Below are positions 34,748 to 47,335 of a stretch of DNA of 64,000 nucleotides, piece after piece. Both the position numbers and the translations under genes were made by a program. The stretch comes from Axinella damicornis. Lineage: Eukaryota; Porifera; Demospongiae; Axinellida; Axinellidae. The notes under the pieces were generated by a model. The model was not told the origin of the DNA, did no database searches, and was given only the letters and a program-made list of their open reading frames with translations. The stretch lies in contig OZ007508.1 of assembly GCA_963931865.1 (NCBI GenBank), forward strand, positions 6,266,737-6,330,736, in the 5' to 3' direction. Every line of letters begins with the position of its first letter. Within the stretch, counting starts at the first letter, position 1.

Positions 34748-36258
34748 TCGCTGTCACTGCAACTCCCCCTCACACACCCTCCCAAAGTAGCTCCCCTCTC
34801 TGCAGACACTCCAAAATGCTCTAACTTCACAGTGCTGCTGCTGCTTCTGTGTGTACAGTTCTACATGAACATCTTCGTCCATATACACATACACACACAG
34901 AGTTCTGAAAGCCTTCTTGAAGCTTCTACGCATAGTCAGGAAGTGAAAGCATCGATGTTGTGCTTTGGTGTATGGAAAACGAAAGAAAAACAGATAGTGC
35001 ACACATGTGCTGTATGGGACAAACCTCATATACTCCCAGATTCTGTCGAAAGGAGAAACAGGGGACATGCAGGAGGATCTGGGAATCAGACTAGCATGCC
35101 ATCTAGCAATCCACTCAATACCAACTCACCGGAAGGCTCTCCAATCTCGGAGACTGGAATAGTTCATTCTCCCTCTCCCTTCTGTATTGGTGTTTATGTT
35201 AGATGACGGGAGTTGTGTGGGTGATCAACACTGATAGGTGAGTTGTTGCATGGTGCACTACACACGTTTTCATTACCTGTAGACACACTAGTGGGCAAGC
35301 CCCACCAGATGACCACAACAGTTTGTAACAAATGATTGCTGCATAACCGTTGGTAGATCAGCTCAATAGCTGGATGAGTAGTTCATTGAAGGAGACGATT
35401 TGGTTGCATTTACACATCACGACCAGTGGCATCCAGTGGATCAAGAGAAAGTGTAATAGTACTGTTCCACAGGGAACAGTACGTACAAGTAGCGAAAATC
35501 TCGACTGTAGATAAAATAACTTTCCATTTGTAGACTCAAGGTGGCCTCAGTTGGTAGGCATAAGGTATATGGTCCCAAGTTTACACTACCTTCGTGGTGT
35601 GGTGCAGTGCTGATATGGTGGCACCACAAGATGAAGTGTTGCTTATTGGAGGTCTGGTAATGGAACAGCTGGGCATGTTGTATGGTTGTGCCACCATATG
35701 TTGGGGCAAGGTGTACGTGCATCAGTGCAAGGTTTGCATGGTTGGATTTTTCTATCCCACAGTTGAACCACCATGTGAAGTGGTGTGCTGAAACATACAT
35801 GTATGCATGTTTCGGGTGTACCAAAGTAGCTCAGTGTGGTTCCTGTGCAGCACACTGTGAGAACATGTGGAGTTGCGGTCTCAGTCAGAGGCATGAGGTG
35901 CATGTTAAACTCTTTATGCGGTGTTGGGTTTGATCCAGGGGCTACACAGTTTGGGCTTGCAAATGAAAGGAAACATGGCAAATCATTTGTAGGCAACATG
36001 AGACAAGGTAATGTGAGATGATGTCATGTGAGGTAGACATGAGGTCACATGTCAACTTGCAATTGAGTGGTGTACACACAAACAGATTCTGTTCGGACTG
36101 TGAGAGTAAAATCCAGCAAAGTATTTGAGCAAGACTTAGAATCAGTGATAGCCAAATGAAGAATTTGGTGACAGTCTACTGATGAAGTTTGCAAGGGCAA
36201 GGGCAAATTACATGTAGGCAGAGCAAGTTAGGCAGCTGTGACTGCCTAATATTGAACA
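34748..36258. repeat. NLR-C 3' flank
   Basis: 34748-35110 is the duplicate of the NLR-A 3' flank. 35440-36010 has overlapping open stretches on both strands and a B-box-like GGATCAAACCC on the minus strand near 35930, which may be SINE-derived. 36010-36100 again matches 560-640 (AGGTAGACATGAGGTCACA). No gene supported. Confidence 0.55.
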
Positions 36259-39200
36259 TTAACGAAATACAACACGTTGTTGCAATGCTGTGTCTACTGT
36301 AGAAAATGAGGGTGGTTTGCATTTGTTTGAAAGCACGACTTTCACCAGTGTTGTATTTTGTTTTAGACTCTCAAGTAGGTTCAATGCACCCTCAACACCA
36401 ACACTGTCATCTCTAATATCTAGCATCTTTAGACACTGATTCCTCTTAAGCAATCTAGAAATGGCAAATGCACCTTCTCCCTCAATGCTGCAACCGTCCA
36501 TATAAAGTGTAGCTAAACTCTCATTTGTCGCTAATTTGTCACCGAATGCAACAGCACCTGCCGATCCTATTGGATTCTCATCAATGTGGAACTCTTTCAC
36601 AGTGGAGTTCTTTTCCAGTGCCTTTGCCAGGCAGACAGCACCTTCTCCCCCAATACTGCATCTACTCATGTGGAGTTCGGCTAGGCTCTTGTTTGTAGCT
36701 AACATAGCAGCGAAAGCAACTGCACCTGCTGATCCTATTGGATTATCAGACAGGTAGAGGGCCCGTAGTTGGGTAGCGGTGTTTTCTTCAAGTGCCTTTG
36801 CTAGGTAAACAGAATCAATACTCTGAATATTGCAAACTGGAATGTTCAAAACCCTCAACCTTGCGTTTACTTTCAGTACTGATCCAAGGCTGAGTACATT
36901 CCCTGAACTTAAGTTTGAGGGATACATGCAGAGTATCTCAAGGGAGGTATTGCAAGAGAGGCCATCAACAATCAACTGAATGCTATCCGATGTGAAAGCA
37001 TTCCATCCAATATCAAGAACTTTTATGTACTTGGAGCTAGCCAGCAACTCACTCAAGGCCTTGCAGTCCTCGAAACCAACACCAGTACCATTAAGACTCA
37101 GTTCTCTGATGGTACTAAACTTGATGAGAGATTTGATGAGATTCACTGCACCTCCTCTGCCAATGGGATTGTTATTAAGGTCAAGGGACAGAAGGTGTTG
37201 TAGGAAATCTGTATGTTCACACAAGTGGTTGCATATTTTGGATGTTAGTTCATTACTTGGCAAACTAAGATGTGTCAAGTTGCCGAACACTAACATTTGT
37301 GGTATGCTAGTTACTAACAAATGGGGTGCAGCCTCGTTTCTGCCTTTTTCTAGCTGTATGTCTGAATAAGAGTTCCTAAACACCATATGTTTGATCAGCT
37401 GCCCTCTGTATGGCAACAGACACTGGTCCGGCTGGAGATCTAATGCCTTCAGAAATGTCTCAACTAATTCCAGCCCACAGTGGTTCAACTCCAGCTTCCA
37501 GTCACAACTGCTGTGGGTAATACAATACCCCAGAACATACCAATCAAATGGCAAATGTGCACTGTGACCATTATGATAAAAGCAGATACATTCACGATCC
37601 AGGATAAAAGTGATTGAAGAAGGGTCTTGGGATTCAAAAACCCAGTGAAGAATCTGGAGCTTTACGTACTTAGTTTCTCCGTATTCCTTTAACAGTGAAC
37701 CCATTGGTAGATCCTTGCTTGCAAACCCCTTGACTACATTCCACATGTGTTGTCCGAGGCTAAAACCTGCTAGAAATCTCAATACCACTTCCAACTTGTT
37801 ATTTGCAATATGCTTTTTCATGAATGCTACCTGCTCATCCTTGCTCTGCTGGGAAATGTAGTAGGCTGCTAAATACTCTTGAATGGTTAAGTGAAGAAAG
37901 TTATAGGAAAGAGAAGCCCCACTGTCCACATAGAGCTCTGGACAGGCCTGCATCAATCCCAGGGGGTCAAAGTCATTGGGAAGGTCTTGGAAGATAAGCT
38001 CAGTCTCAGCACTTATGATTCCTGTGTACGCTAGTTTACAAATACCATGAAACTGGTTGTACACAGGTTGAGGGAGATCTTTGAATCTGCAGATGCTTGT
38101 AATCATATATTCCTCTCTATCCTTCAAATAACGTAATAGTTGGCTTCTCATCAGGGAGGAGTAAAGCTGGGTCATGGTTTTGGGAACAACTTCGCCAGTT
38201 GACTGACATGTCTGATAAATGTGAGTTACTATCATACAATTCAATGGCACATACATCATGCTGTGTATGTGCGGATAGAGGTTCAGATATTCTCTGAAAG
38301 AGACTATTGCTTGTTTCCTAGAGAAAGCACATCGAATACACTCATCTACTTCTTTTTTGCCAAATCCTACAACTTCCACTCTGCGAGAACTGTCACTGTA
38401 ACAGAGTTGACGAAGCTCCGAACTTGCACTGGGTCTGGTTGTCAGGATCACTGTGGCCTTGGGAAGTTCCTGCCCAGTGAAAAGCCTAACGAATATCGAA
38501 TCCATTCTTCTCTTTGAAATAGGAGCTTCATCAAATCCCTCAAGAATTAGCAGAAGGCCATCACCTCTAGTGAAAATAATTTGATTGGCTATTTCAGACT
38601 GCAACTGGGGGTGAGGATGGTAGAAGAGTTCAGAAATTGTCTTGGCTTCATGCACCCTCTTATCTCGGAATTTTAAAAGAACCACAAGCGAAAAATCGAG
38701 GAAAAGTTCCTTCTCACCCCATTTCTGACATACCTCCCATGCAAACGTTGATTTACCAATGCCGGGGGCACCTTCAATGAGAAGCTGTGTGACAGGGAAT
38801 CGCTTTTGTTCACCATTCCGATAAATGTAGTTTGGTTTCAGTATGTTCTCCATTGTAATAGGGGCTTTCCATTCCAAGATGTCATCTACACAACCATGAA
38901 TTGTTTGCTCTCTAAATTTGTTCAGCTCTTCCCTATTGGCATACTCATTATTGATTACTGCCAGGTTGATGTATTTCTGTGCGTCCAAATAAGGCCACTT
39001 GGTGGAAGGTGCCTTGTGTAGCGTATAGCACTCCATAAGGAAGAGTGCGTACTTTTCAAGTGGGTTATCAGGATGGGGAGTAGGTTTGGATGAAGGATTG
39101 TATGAAGACTGTCCAATAGGTAGGTGAGGGGGTTGGAACACATACATAGACTCAACAGGAGGTTGATGAGAGGAATTTCGGGAAGGTGGTTGGTAGACAA

Positions 39201-39671
39201 ATGATGTATGTGACTGGGGAGATTGGATGGTGTGTGGCTGAGGCAAGTAGTGGGATGTTTGGTAATAGGGAGATTGGAAGTGCCTGCTATGTTCGTAGAT
39301 TGATGGACCCATTGGGAATCGAAAGGGCGGTGGGCGGGGGAGGGGTGAAGGATAGTGGGAAGGATGGTGGGGAGGTTGGCATGGCTTAACCTCTTGTAAT
39401 AGGTGGGGAGGGTAACTGGGAGGATGAGAAGGGGGATGGTACAAAGGTTGGTGGCTAGCTATAGACTGTTGGAGATGTCGATGAATCTGATGATGATACT
39501 GTTGGGGAACATGTGAAGCAAATGTTGGTACCTCACCATCTGCAGATGCCCTCTCTAAACCTGAGATGCGGTCTTCTTTACATACGCGTTTTGCACGGAG
39601 ACTTTGTTCCTCACCGCCATCTCTTGATTCTGGTGGCCCACCTTCATCATGAACACCTGGACCTGTGCCTC
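36259..39671 (-). CDS. NLR-C, exon 2: NACHT-LRR receptor, intact
   Basis: The most complete NLR of the window. The exon begins after acceptor CACAACAG (39672-39674) with the same GGTGPGVHDEGGPPES start as B and D, although the first methionine-like codon lies far inside. Then come a basic AKRVC motif, a His/Gln stretch, and a Pro/Tyr-rich linker to about residue 130 (counted from 39444). The pre-NACHT block reads KYALFLMECYTLHKAPSTKW and TIHGCVDDILEW. The NACHT domain has Walker A GAPGIGKST (225-233), LLILEGFDEAP and TTRPSA, followed by LTIQEYLAAYYISQ. Ten or so LRRs (LLSLDLNNNPIG and similar) run to the stop. Joined to 49940-50243 the length is 3717 nt (1238 aa). Inferred to be a cytosolic sensor that oligomerises through NACHT on ligand binding; ligand unknown. 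Confidence 0.88.
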
Positions 39672-39724
39672 CTGTTGTGAGGAAGGAAAGGAGAAAACTG
39701 TGAGTATAGTGGGTGTGGCTTCAG

Positions 39725-40640
39725 CGTACTAAGGCATGGGAAATCTATTTCACGTCACGCGGAGAATAAATTATAGTGTGCAGAAATATTCATTTAGTGT
39801 ACGGAGAAAGATAATGGCGGCGCAAAAAAAACGAGCGAGTATAGTCTACTAGTGTGTCTGTCTGGATGATAGTTGTAGCTTCGCTTTGTGCTAGTTGTAG
39901 CCTATACCTTTGGTAGTTGCTTGTGTGACTACGTGGTGCTGCTCCTGTGTGGATTTCGACTGGCAGTATATGCTTCAACTTTACACTGTGTCCTGCCGAC
40001 TGTGTACATGGAAAGTGTTGGAGGAATGGCGGAGGTGAAGAACGCTACACAAAGTTGTCGGATATGGCTTGGGGGGCTGAGTATGAATCGGCATAGCAAA
40101 ACTTGCTACATGGAAGTGAGTTCACCGTTGATACTCATTTATGGGCGTGCTTTGTGTCGTAACGCTACTCGATGTTGATGACTTTCGGCGTCCAGGGGGA
40201 GTGTTGTTGGTGACTGCCGATTCATGTAGATGTGGTTCCGTGTGTAGTACCATGAGCTGAACGTTTACGGAAAGTTTGGTCACGGACAAAAGTTGTCTTC
40301 ACCTCCGCCTTTTGTAATCTATTCTTAATTATTGGACGATTGATGTGGGCCGCAATTACTAGCCATGCCACATGAGGTTTCCATGGTAACGTGCATATAG
40401 CTTGGGGTTTCTATTATATAGGTATCATCATACTCCATCTGATTCCTTGTAGCTTAATAAATATTGATGAAAGTGTACCTGTATGTCTGAACTCAAATTA
40501 TGCCAGTCCCGTTGTCATAGTTCGCTTGAGTAGTGATATCTGTGGCAATTGGTGGTGATGTCACTACAATTGGTGGTGATGGTCACTGAGTTCTGCCACA
40601 GATATCACTACCAGGTGGTGACGTTCACTAGTTAGTTTTT
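39725..40640. mobile_element. Unclassified insertion in intron C
   Basis: Absent from introns B and D. The plus strand at 40010-40115 could encode a short first exon (MESVGGMAEVKN, ending at donor GTGAGT). The sequence GGCGGAGGTGAAGA occurs near 40028 and inverted near 40300. An 18-bp inverted repeat (GTAGTGATATCTGTGGCA) lies at 40533-40610. Exact ends and class not determined. Confidence 0.4.
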
Positions 40641-40789
40641 GCAGTGTTGCCACTTATACCACTATTTGGGAAAGGTAGATAGGGGCAGTACTACATGTAT
40701 GTACTTTGAAATTAGCCGTTAATCTGACGCAATGGCCAGGCATCATAAGTATGCTCAGTGGATGTAATGTGGTGGTATCATTACCCATC

Positions 40790-41409
40790 TAGCCTCGTTC
40801 CCAGGCCGCGTGGGTGGAGAAAGACGGCCTGGTATCCACTGTTCGCGCAAGCGCCGCATTCCCAGAAAAACCTGGGAATTCGTTTTCGTTTGTAAATGGT
40901 CAGTAAAATTTATACGTATACGTCCGATTCACTTCCGTATCATCGAAAAGAAACAAGTGAGAAAGCGCTTTCTGTGCGTGTAAGGTGTCTGGAAACTTGC
41001 CACGCTGTCATTCATAAGTGCCCTGAGTTTCGGATTGACTGCCTTGACTTCGCCTACGCAGGAACGGCAGGTAAACCATCGCCACTGTCAACAGACACGG
41101 CAGACATGAGAAGTAACTTACACAGACGAGAACGCCAATCTTCACACAATCCTACATCACTGAAGAGAGCAGCGGAATACTTGGGTCGCCCTTCTGAACG
41201 ACGGATTCGACAGAAATGCGTTGTACCAACTTTTTGACTTGAGCGTGTACGTAGATTAGACCTTGAATATTAGGTCCGGATGTGATCCACGTGGAATATC
41301 AACGTAAACCTTACAATTTTACGGAAATATACCGGAAACAGCGGCGCTTGCGCGAGCAGTGGATACCAGGCCGTCTTTTCTCCTCCCACGCGGCCTGGGA
41401 ACGAGGCTA
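40790..41409. mobile_element. MITE, 620 bp, 9-bp TSD, with interior reading frame
   Basis: Ends TAGCCTCGTTCCCAGGCC and its complement are flanked by perfect TTACCCATC (40781-40789, 41410-41418). Introns B and D have the empty site, reading ACCCGTTACA or ACCCATTACA. Inside, 40896-41237 plus is open for 113 aa (ATG; SLPYHRKETSEKALSVRVRC), basic and unrecognised, possibly captured host sequence or a remnant of the parental transposon. Confidence 0.88.
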
Positions 41410-44400
41410 TTACCCATCATACTACCACCGCATAGTGGGTTACTTTCATGGGTGGACACTTCTATGACATACTTGACAAGAATTAATTCTTTCATTTCTA
41501 AGTTTCGTGGTGTCAATTAAGATACACGATTCAATCATAAGATGCTTAGTAGGCACGGAGTATTGGAGAGATGGAGTGCATCACAAGTGTGAGAGGCTAA
41601 GAGGGATATGGGAGCTAGGCGATTGTTGAAACTAACTGTGTTATCGGTTAGTTATTGTTTGTTTGTGCACAATAATAGCTAACCGTAAGTCATTTATGGT
41701 TACTGTAGTCATACTACTGTATCATGCCTATCATTTGTGACGTCACTTTTATGTCATTCGGGGATCACATGCGTATGTCTTGAACTCATGTACAGTGTGT
41801 GCATTACGTAGCTGTTGCTATCTTGTATAAGAGATTTATATCCCTTTGAATCCGAGGATGAGCGTAACGCAACACTAACTACTATGCCAACACAATCATT
41901 CCGAGCTAGAGTCACAGGCCTCGCTTTTTCGCCACTTGCATCTAGTTGTCTATTTACCACAATATGAGGGACAGTTTGTGATAGAGGAGCCTGACATGTG
42001 GATTGAGGGCACTGCCAATGGCAACAAACAGGCAACCACACCAGTGAGTGTACAGCATGATCATCTTAAGTGGAAAATATTCTGTGGGTAAAATTCTGTG
42101 ATTCTAGGTGAATCACGAAATACCGAAAATTGATACCCCATGAAAAGAACCCATAGCAGCATATACATTGGAATAGGAAGTGCTTAGAGTCTAGTTAATT
42201 GAGTTGGCCTACCTTCAACATGTGCACCTGGGTTCAACTGTCCTCCTGTGTGGGGAAGGAAGGAGACATCTTGAAATGACACATGAATATCAAAAACTTC
42301 TGCCGTAACCAATGCAATCAAGCACATTTTGCCTGGTTCGCTCGCGGAAAACCTCACAGTCAGGAGGAAGTACAAAGCTACCCAGGAAGGTACCGTCAAG
42401 AAATGGTGGTTTGTGGTACACGGTGATAAAGCAAATTTAGAGCTCCTCGAGGAAGAGTGGCCAGAAATTGCTAGCTATTCAAACTGGCTGGAAGTTAGAG
42501 CCAGCATTCCGTTATGACATTAGCAACACTGTTCCTGCACAACAATCCACTGAAGCAGCTGACCCTGTTGATGCCACAGTTAACCAATTCCTCCACCAAC
42601 AATTGTCAGACACAGCCCCAACCACCCATTCCAAGTCCCTCAGATTCCCCTTTATCCCCAGTGCCCTCTCTGGAGGAGAGGGCCAGTCTTACAATGCAAT
42701 GTGGAGGGTGCTAGCTCTCAAAGTCATGGTATTAGAGTAGGATTGAACACCGACTGCCATACCATGTTGGGTGAAAACTCAAGTCGGAAGTCTGTTCTTG
42801 TACATTTTGTGTTACTGAAATTTGGCTAGGGGAAGAAATCAATAACTCAGAAATTAGTCTCCCAGGCTACAGTATCCTCAGGCTTGACAGGCACCATCAC
42901 GGTGGAGGGATTGCCATGTATGTCAAGAACACTATGGACTACAATGTCATATTGTGTGGACCAGACAACCTGGAATTTTAACTTGTTTCTATAAGCAATT
43001 GTAATTGTAAGTTACCAATGGTCTCTGGTACCGTCCTCTGAATACTCCCACAACTACTTTGCAAACATGTTTAGAGAGTTTTGGTCCTTCACTTTTAGGG
43101 ATTTTAATGTTGACTTTTATAAAACAAATCATCCCTTGTATTTGAATAATGTTTTGTGCAGTTTTTCACTTTCCCAGGTTGTTACTGAACCAACACACTT
43201 CAGCTCAAATAGAAACTCCTCACTAATTGATCTGGTCCTTATGTCTAACCCCTCCCAGTTGCAGGACTGTTCTACTATACCCCCACTCGGAAATTCTGAC
43301 CACCGTGGAGTCCTGCTGTCAATTAAGTGGAAATATAACACTGAACATATATGTAACCGTGAACCCTAGGAAGATTTGGAGGTATATCCACGCTAATTTT
43401 GAGAGAGCCTGTGAACTATTGGAAGCAGTGAATTGGGAGACCTCCTCTCCAGTGATGTCAATGAGGCCTGGACTAACTGAAACTCCAAGTTCATGGAAGT
43501 CATTAATGAGTGTGTTCCAAAAGCCTTTCTGAGGAGGAATCTTCCCTGGTTGCCAAAAGACATTGTTTCAGTCATACGGAAGAGAAATATCCTTGCCAAA
43601 TGCTTCAACAGTTCTTCCCTGAGAAGGAGACATGCAAAACAGGAATACCACTCTCTTGCATGAGGAAGGCCAAAAAGATCTATACTTCAGGAACCTTAGG
43701 AATGGTGGGAATAAAGCTTTTTGGAAGGCCATGAAGTACCTGAACAAGAACTGTATACAATTCCGAGTCTTGTTTACAAAGGTAAAACACTGATAACGAA
43801 CGAAGATAAGGAAACTGCCTTCAATCAGTTTTTCTGTACATGTTTTAATAATGTTAACCAGTCCCATCCTCCTCTCTCCCCTGAAGATACCTTGCACACC
43901 AATAGGGCCCAGATGGACTTTCCAATAGAATGCTGAAGCATATAGCTCATGCCATTGCACCAAGTTTGACTAAACTTTTAACCTTTCTATTCGAACAGGG
44001 CAAGTTCCATGTGACTGGAAGACTTCTTCAGTAACTGTTGTCCTAAATCCTCAGGGGTCAGTGACATTACCAACTATAGGCCAATCTCCCTGCTGCCAGT
44101 GGTCAGTAAATTGTTAGAACGGCATATTGATCTCTAACTCTGTGTCAAAACATCTCTCAGTACACTGTCCATTGTCACCCTATCAGTGGGGGTTCACCCC
44201 AGGCAAATCAACAGTCTCAGCTCTACTATCTGCCACCGATCATTGGTACCGCTTGTTGGAAGGTGGTGCAGAAGTCTGTGCAATATTTTCGACCTCAAAA
44301 AGGCATTTGATTCTGTCCCCCATCGCCCACTACTGAACAAGTTGCAAGATATGGGTCTTGATGATCATCTCGTGAGGTGGACTAGTGACTACTAACTGAC

Positions 44401-45299
44401 AAAAAACAATTTGTGGTCACTAATGGAGCATCATCCGTCTCTTCAATTCCCATAATCTCTGGTGTACCGCAAGGGTCTGTTTTAGGCCCACTTCTGTTCA
44501 ATATCTATATCAATCGTGTGACTAATTCAACCTCTGATGGTAGTATGGTCCTCGACTCTATGCTGACGACATGCTTCTGTATCGACCTGTTGCAAAGGGT
44601 GAAGACTATCAAGTTCTGCAAAATGACATTGACTCTCTATCTCAATGGACTACAGATAACAACCTTCAGTTTAATGGTGACAAGTGTTATTTCTCGGAAG
44701 CGCAGTCCGCCGTCACCTATCTTATTGAATGGTACTCCACTGGATAGAGTTGAGGTGTTCAAGTACCTTGGGATTCACGTATCCTCTGACCTCTCCTGGT
44801 CCCATCACACTCTGTTCCAAAACAATAGGAGGATGCTTAGACTTTTATACAGAATATTCTATGCTGATGCTGACCCTTTCACACTGAGACAATACTATCT
44901 TTCATTCAATATGGAATATGGTTGTGAGGTCTGAGACCCACACCTAGCGAAGGATATTGATGCACCGGAGAGTGTTCAGAGATTTGCAGGTAGAATCTGC
45001 TCAAAGCAATGGCACCTTGAGTATCCAGCAATGTTTGCATCACTCTTCATTCTAAACTCTAGAAGGCTGAAAATGAAACTGTGTTCGCTCCACAAAATTA
45101 TTCACGGGCAGTCCATCTATCATGATCCTCCATTTGACTACAGAACCGCCACTTTTGCTTCTCGCTCTGTAACCCCATTATCACTTACTAGGCCATTTGC
45201 TATAATTATTACCTGTGCTCTTATTTCTCTAGCCTATATCCTTTTGGAATTCACTCCCATTTCATGTTACTGCACTTCCTTTAAGTCTGCATTAGTATA

Positions 45300-45335
45300 T
45301 ACAAGTAGCTGAGCTCGCTTCGCTCGCTCAGCTAC
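45300..45335. other. Inverted repeat hairpin
   Basis: GTAGCTGAGCTCGCTTCGCTCGCTCAGCTAC is nearly a perfect palindrome, just after the RT remnant, suggesting a 3' stem-loop. Confidence 0.6.
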
Positions 45336-45389
45336 TTCCCCCTTGTTCGCCTACCGTGCGTAATCCGGCGCCGGACAGCTGTGCTTCTC

Positions 45390-45740
45390 CCCGATTGCAG
45401 CTGCTGCTCGCCGCTTGCGTCCGCTTCAGCTAGCGCTGCTGCTCCCGGGCCGATTGCGGCATCCGCTTCCACTGCTGCCCCCCTGGCCGGCCGTTTGCCT
45501 CCGCTTCCAGCTGCTGCTCGCCGCTTGCGTCCGCTTCTGCTGCTGCTCCCGATCGCGTCCGCTTCGGCTGCTACTCCCCGATTGCCAACTGCTGCTCCCC
45601 GATTGCGTCCGCTTCAACTGCTGCTTGCCAGATTGCGTCCGCTTCAACTGCTGCTCCCCAATTGCGTCCGCTTCAACTGCTGCTCGCCCGATTGCGTCCG
45701 CTTCGACTGCTGCTCCCCGATTGCATACATCCGCTTGCTG
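45390..45740. repeat. GC-rich tandem repeat of about 27 bp
   Basis: Degenerate copies of TTGCGTCCGCTTCAACTGCT followed by GCTCCCCGA. At least nine copies, becoming more regular toward 45740. Open frames here (Ala/Ser/Pro-rich) are compositional. Confidence 0.85.
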
Positions 45741-46021
45741 GGATTCCAGCCCATGCCCGGGCCGAACATTCTTCGCGGAGTTCGAGGTTCAGTAAATAAA
45801 TTAAAGTACGAAGGTCGCGCGTCACTATAGTCTAGTCCCGCCCCACGAACATCCCACTTCCGTCACTCACACACACAGACGGACACACGTTAAAATCTTA
45901 ATGTATTGATAGTTAGCAGGATATATGCCTTGTATTAGCAGAATATGCTATTGTATGTAAGCTTGCATTTGCAGAATATATTACAGAAAAAAGAAAAGAA
46001 AAAACCCTCAGATAGCCAAAG

Positions 46022-46064
46022 GCTGTCCTCAATCCCAGGCCGCGTGGGCCTGGGAACAAGGCTA
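46022..46064. mobile_element. Micro-MITE, degenerate, about 43 bp
   Basis: CCTCAATCCCAGGCC and GGCCTGGGAACAAGGCTA, flanked by CCAAAGGC and CCAAAGTA. Absent from introns B and D. Confidence 0.65.
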
Positions 46065-47335
46065 CCAAAGTACTCACATGAAGAGTGGAGGCAATTGTTT
46101 CTGAGTCTTGAACTTGTGAGATATGCTAATCTTGCTGTGTACTCATCAACTTCATGTATGAAACGCTCAGCATGGTGCTTTCGCAAGCAGCCATGCAGCT
46201 GCATGAATAGTGGATACTAACTTAATAATCAACACAGCCAATGCATAGTGAAGTGGGCATGGCTGGTAGCCCTTCAGTTATTTAGATGTCTTACGTTATG
46301 GTAGACAGAAAGGTTGTGTAGGCATCCTGGTCCATTGAAAATTGAGCAGTACCGGTAATCAATTTATAAGCGAGACAGTAGTTGTACAATTGATCACATA
46401 ACTATGTACTAATATGTTTACTTGATGGATAGTGTTACGTACATCACTCTCAACGAATCAGACAATTCAGGGTTGATCCCATGACTGCACTTTAATGAGC
46501 ACATTATTATTATTCTGATAATGCACACTTGCCCTAGTCTAGCTTGCTCCAACTTTTCGCTGCAGTACTGAAAAACCTCCATATGCATAGTCAGGGTTAG
46601 GTGGACTATGACACCTGACCTTCATGCTTACATAATGCATCTCAGATAAGACGGAGCCAGTTCAAGATAGCACTACATCTGGACCCAACTATTTTGCCAG
46701 AGTCAGGCTCGTACAGATGCATTGAGGGAGCAGTAGCAACGATGCTATTTGTATGCAATCACATTTCTCGTGTGTGTATGTGTGTCTGTGAGTGAAAGAA
46801 GTCAGGAATTCGTTGGACAGTACTAGTGACGCACAACCTTCACACCTAATGTATTTACAAGATCACATGATACCTAGTGGATACTCTCTTCACCAGAGAT
46901 GCCATTGCACAAGGTTCTCAGGGTGTCAGAGTAATGGATTACGCTGGACTCACGCAGCTGCAGTGAGGGAGGTGGGAACTCAAGAGACCTCTCAAGAGTG
47001 AACTCTTGGGCACCACACTAGACACAAATGCTATGAGGGAGGCGAGAGATCACCAGACGTCTGCACAGAGAGATGTCCAGCACTAGAATCACACGGACAC
47101 TGAAGCGAGTGAAGCTACTTGTAATGTTACTGCATCCGGATAATGTTGTATGGGGTTTGCGCATACAACTGCAGCAACATGGTGTGCAACTTGCAACCCA
47201 ACCTAGGTTAACTCTGTACTAACCAAACTACACTGGAGGTCAGTCTTGAGCTTGTGGTTTACTTGAACATACACTAGATACACTTCTCTGGGGTTATTTT
47301 TACTTTCCAAACCACACACACCTAATAAGTACATT

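Larger units (their letters stand above)
42296..46001 (+). mobile_element. Decayed non-LTR retrotransposon with AP-endonuclease and RT
   Basis: An insertion defined by comparison with introns B and D. Plus-strand pieces in order: an ORF1/N-terminal-like part (VKKWWFVVHGDKANLELLEE, 42329-42517); endonuclease motifs (GYSILRLDRHHHGGGIAMYV near 42870; SSLIDLVLMSNPSQ and GNSDHRGVL, 43200-43320); RT motifs (NYRPISLLPVVSKLLE near 44075; FDLKKAFDSVPHRPLL near 44290; SGVPQGSVLGPLLFNIYIN near 44460); and a C-terminal part (FKYLGIHVSSDLSW near 44760). Motif order fits the CR1/Jockey-type superfamily. More than six frameshifts or stops show it is dead. The 3' end holds a GC-rich repeat at 45390-45740. 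Confidence 0.85.

Noticed and set aside
34754..35068. Minus-strand protein with IWEYMRFVPYST, similar to 192-428
   Set aside because: The resemblance follows from the segmental duplication. Indels shift the frame between copies and the plus strand is equally conserved.
35441..35999. Overlapping reading frames downstream of NLR-C
   Set aside because: Both strands are open with no conserved frame. A B-box-like motif suggests SINE-derived sequence instead.
45381..45830. Ala/Ser/Pro-rich 149-aa reading frame
   Set aside because: It covers a tandem DNA repeat at the end of a dead LINE and shows no constraint on a single frame.
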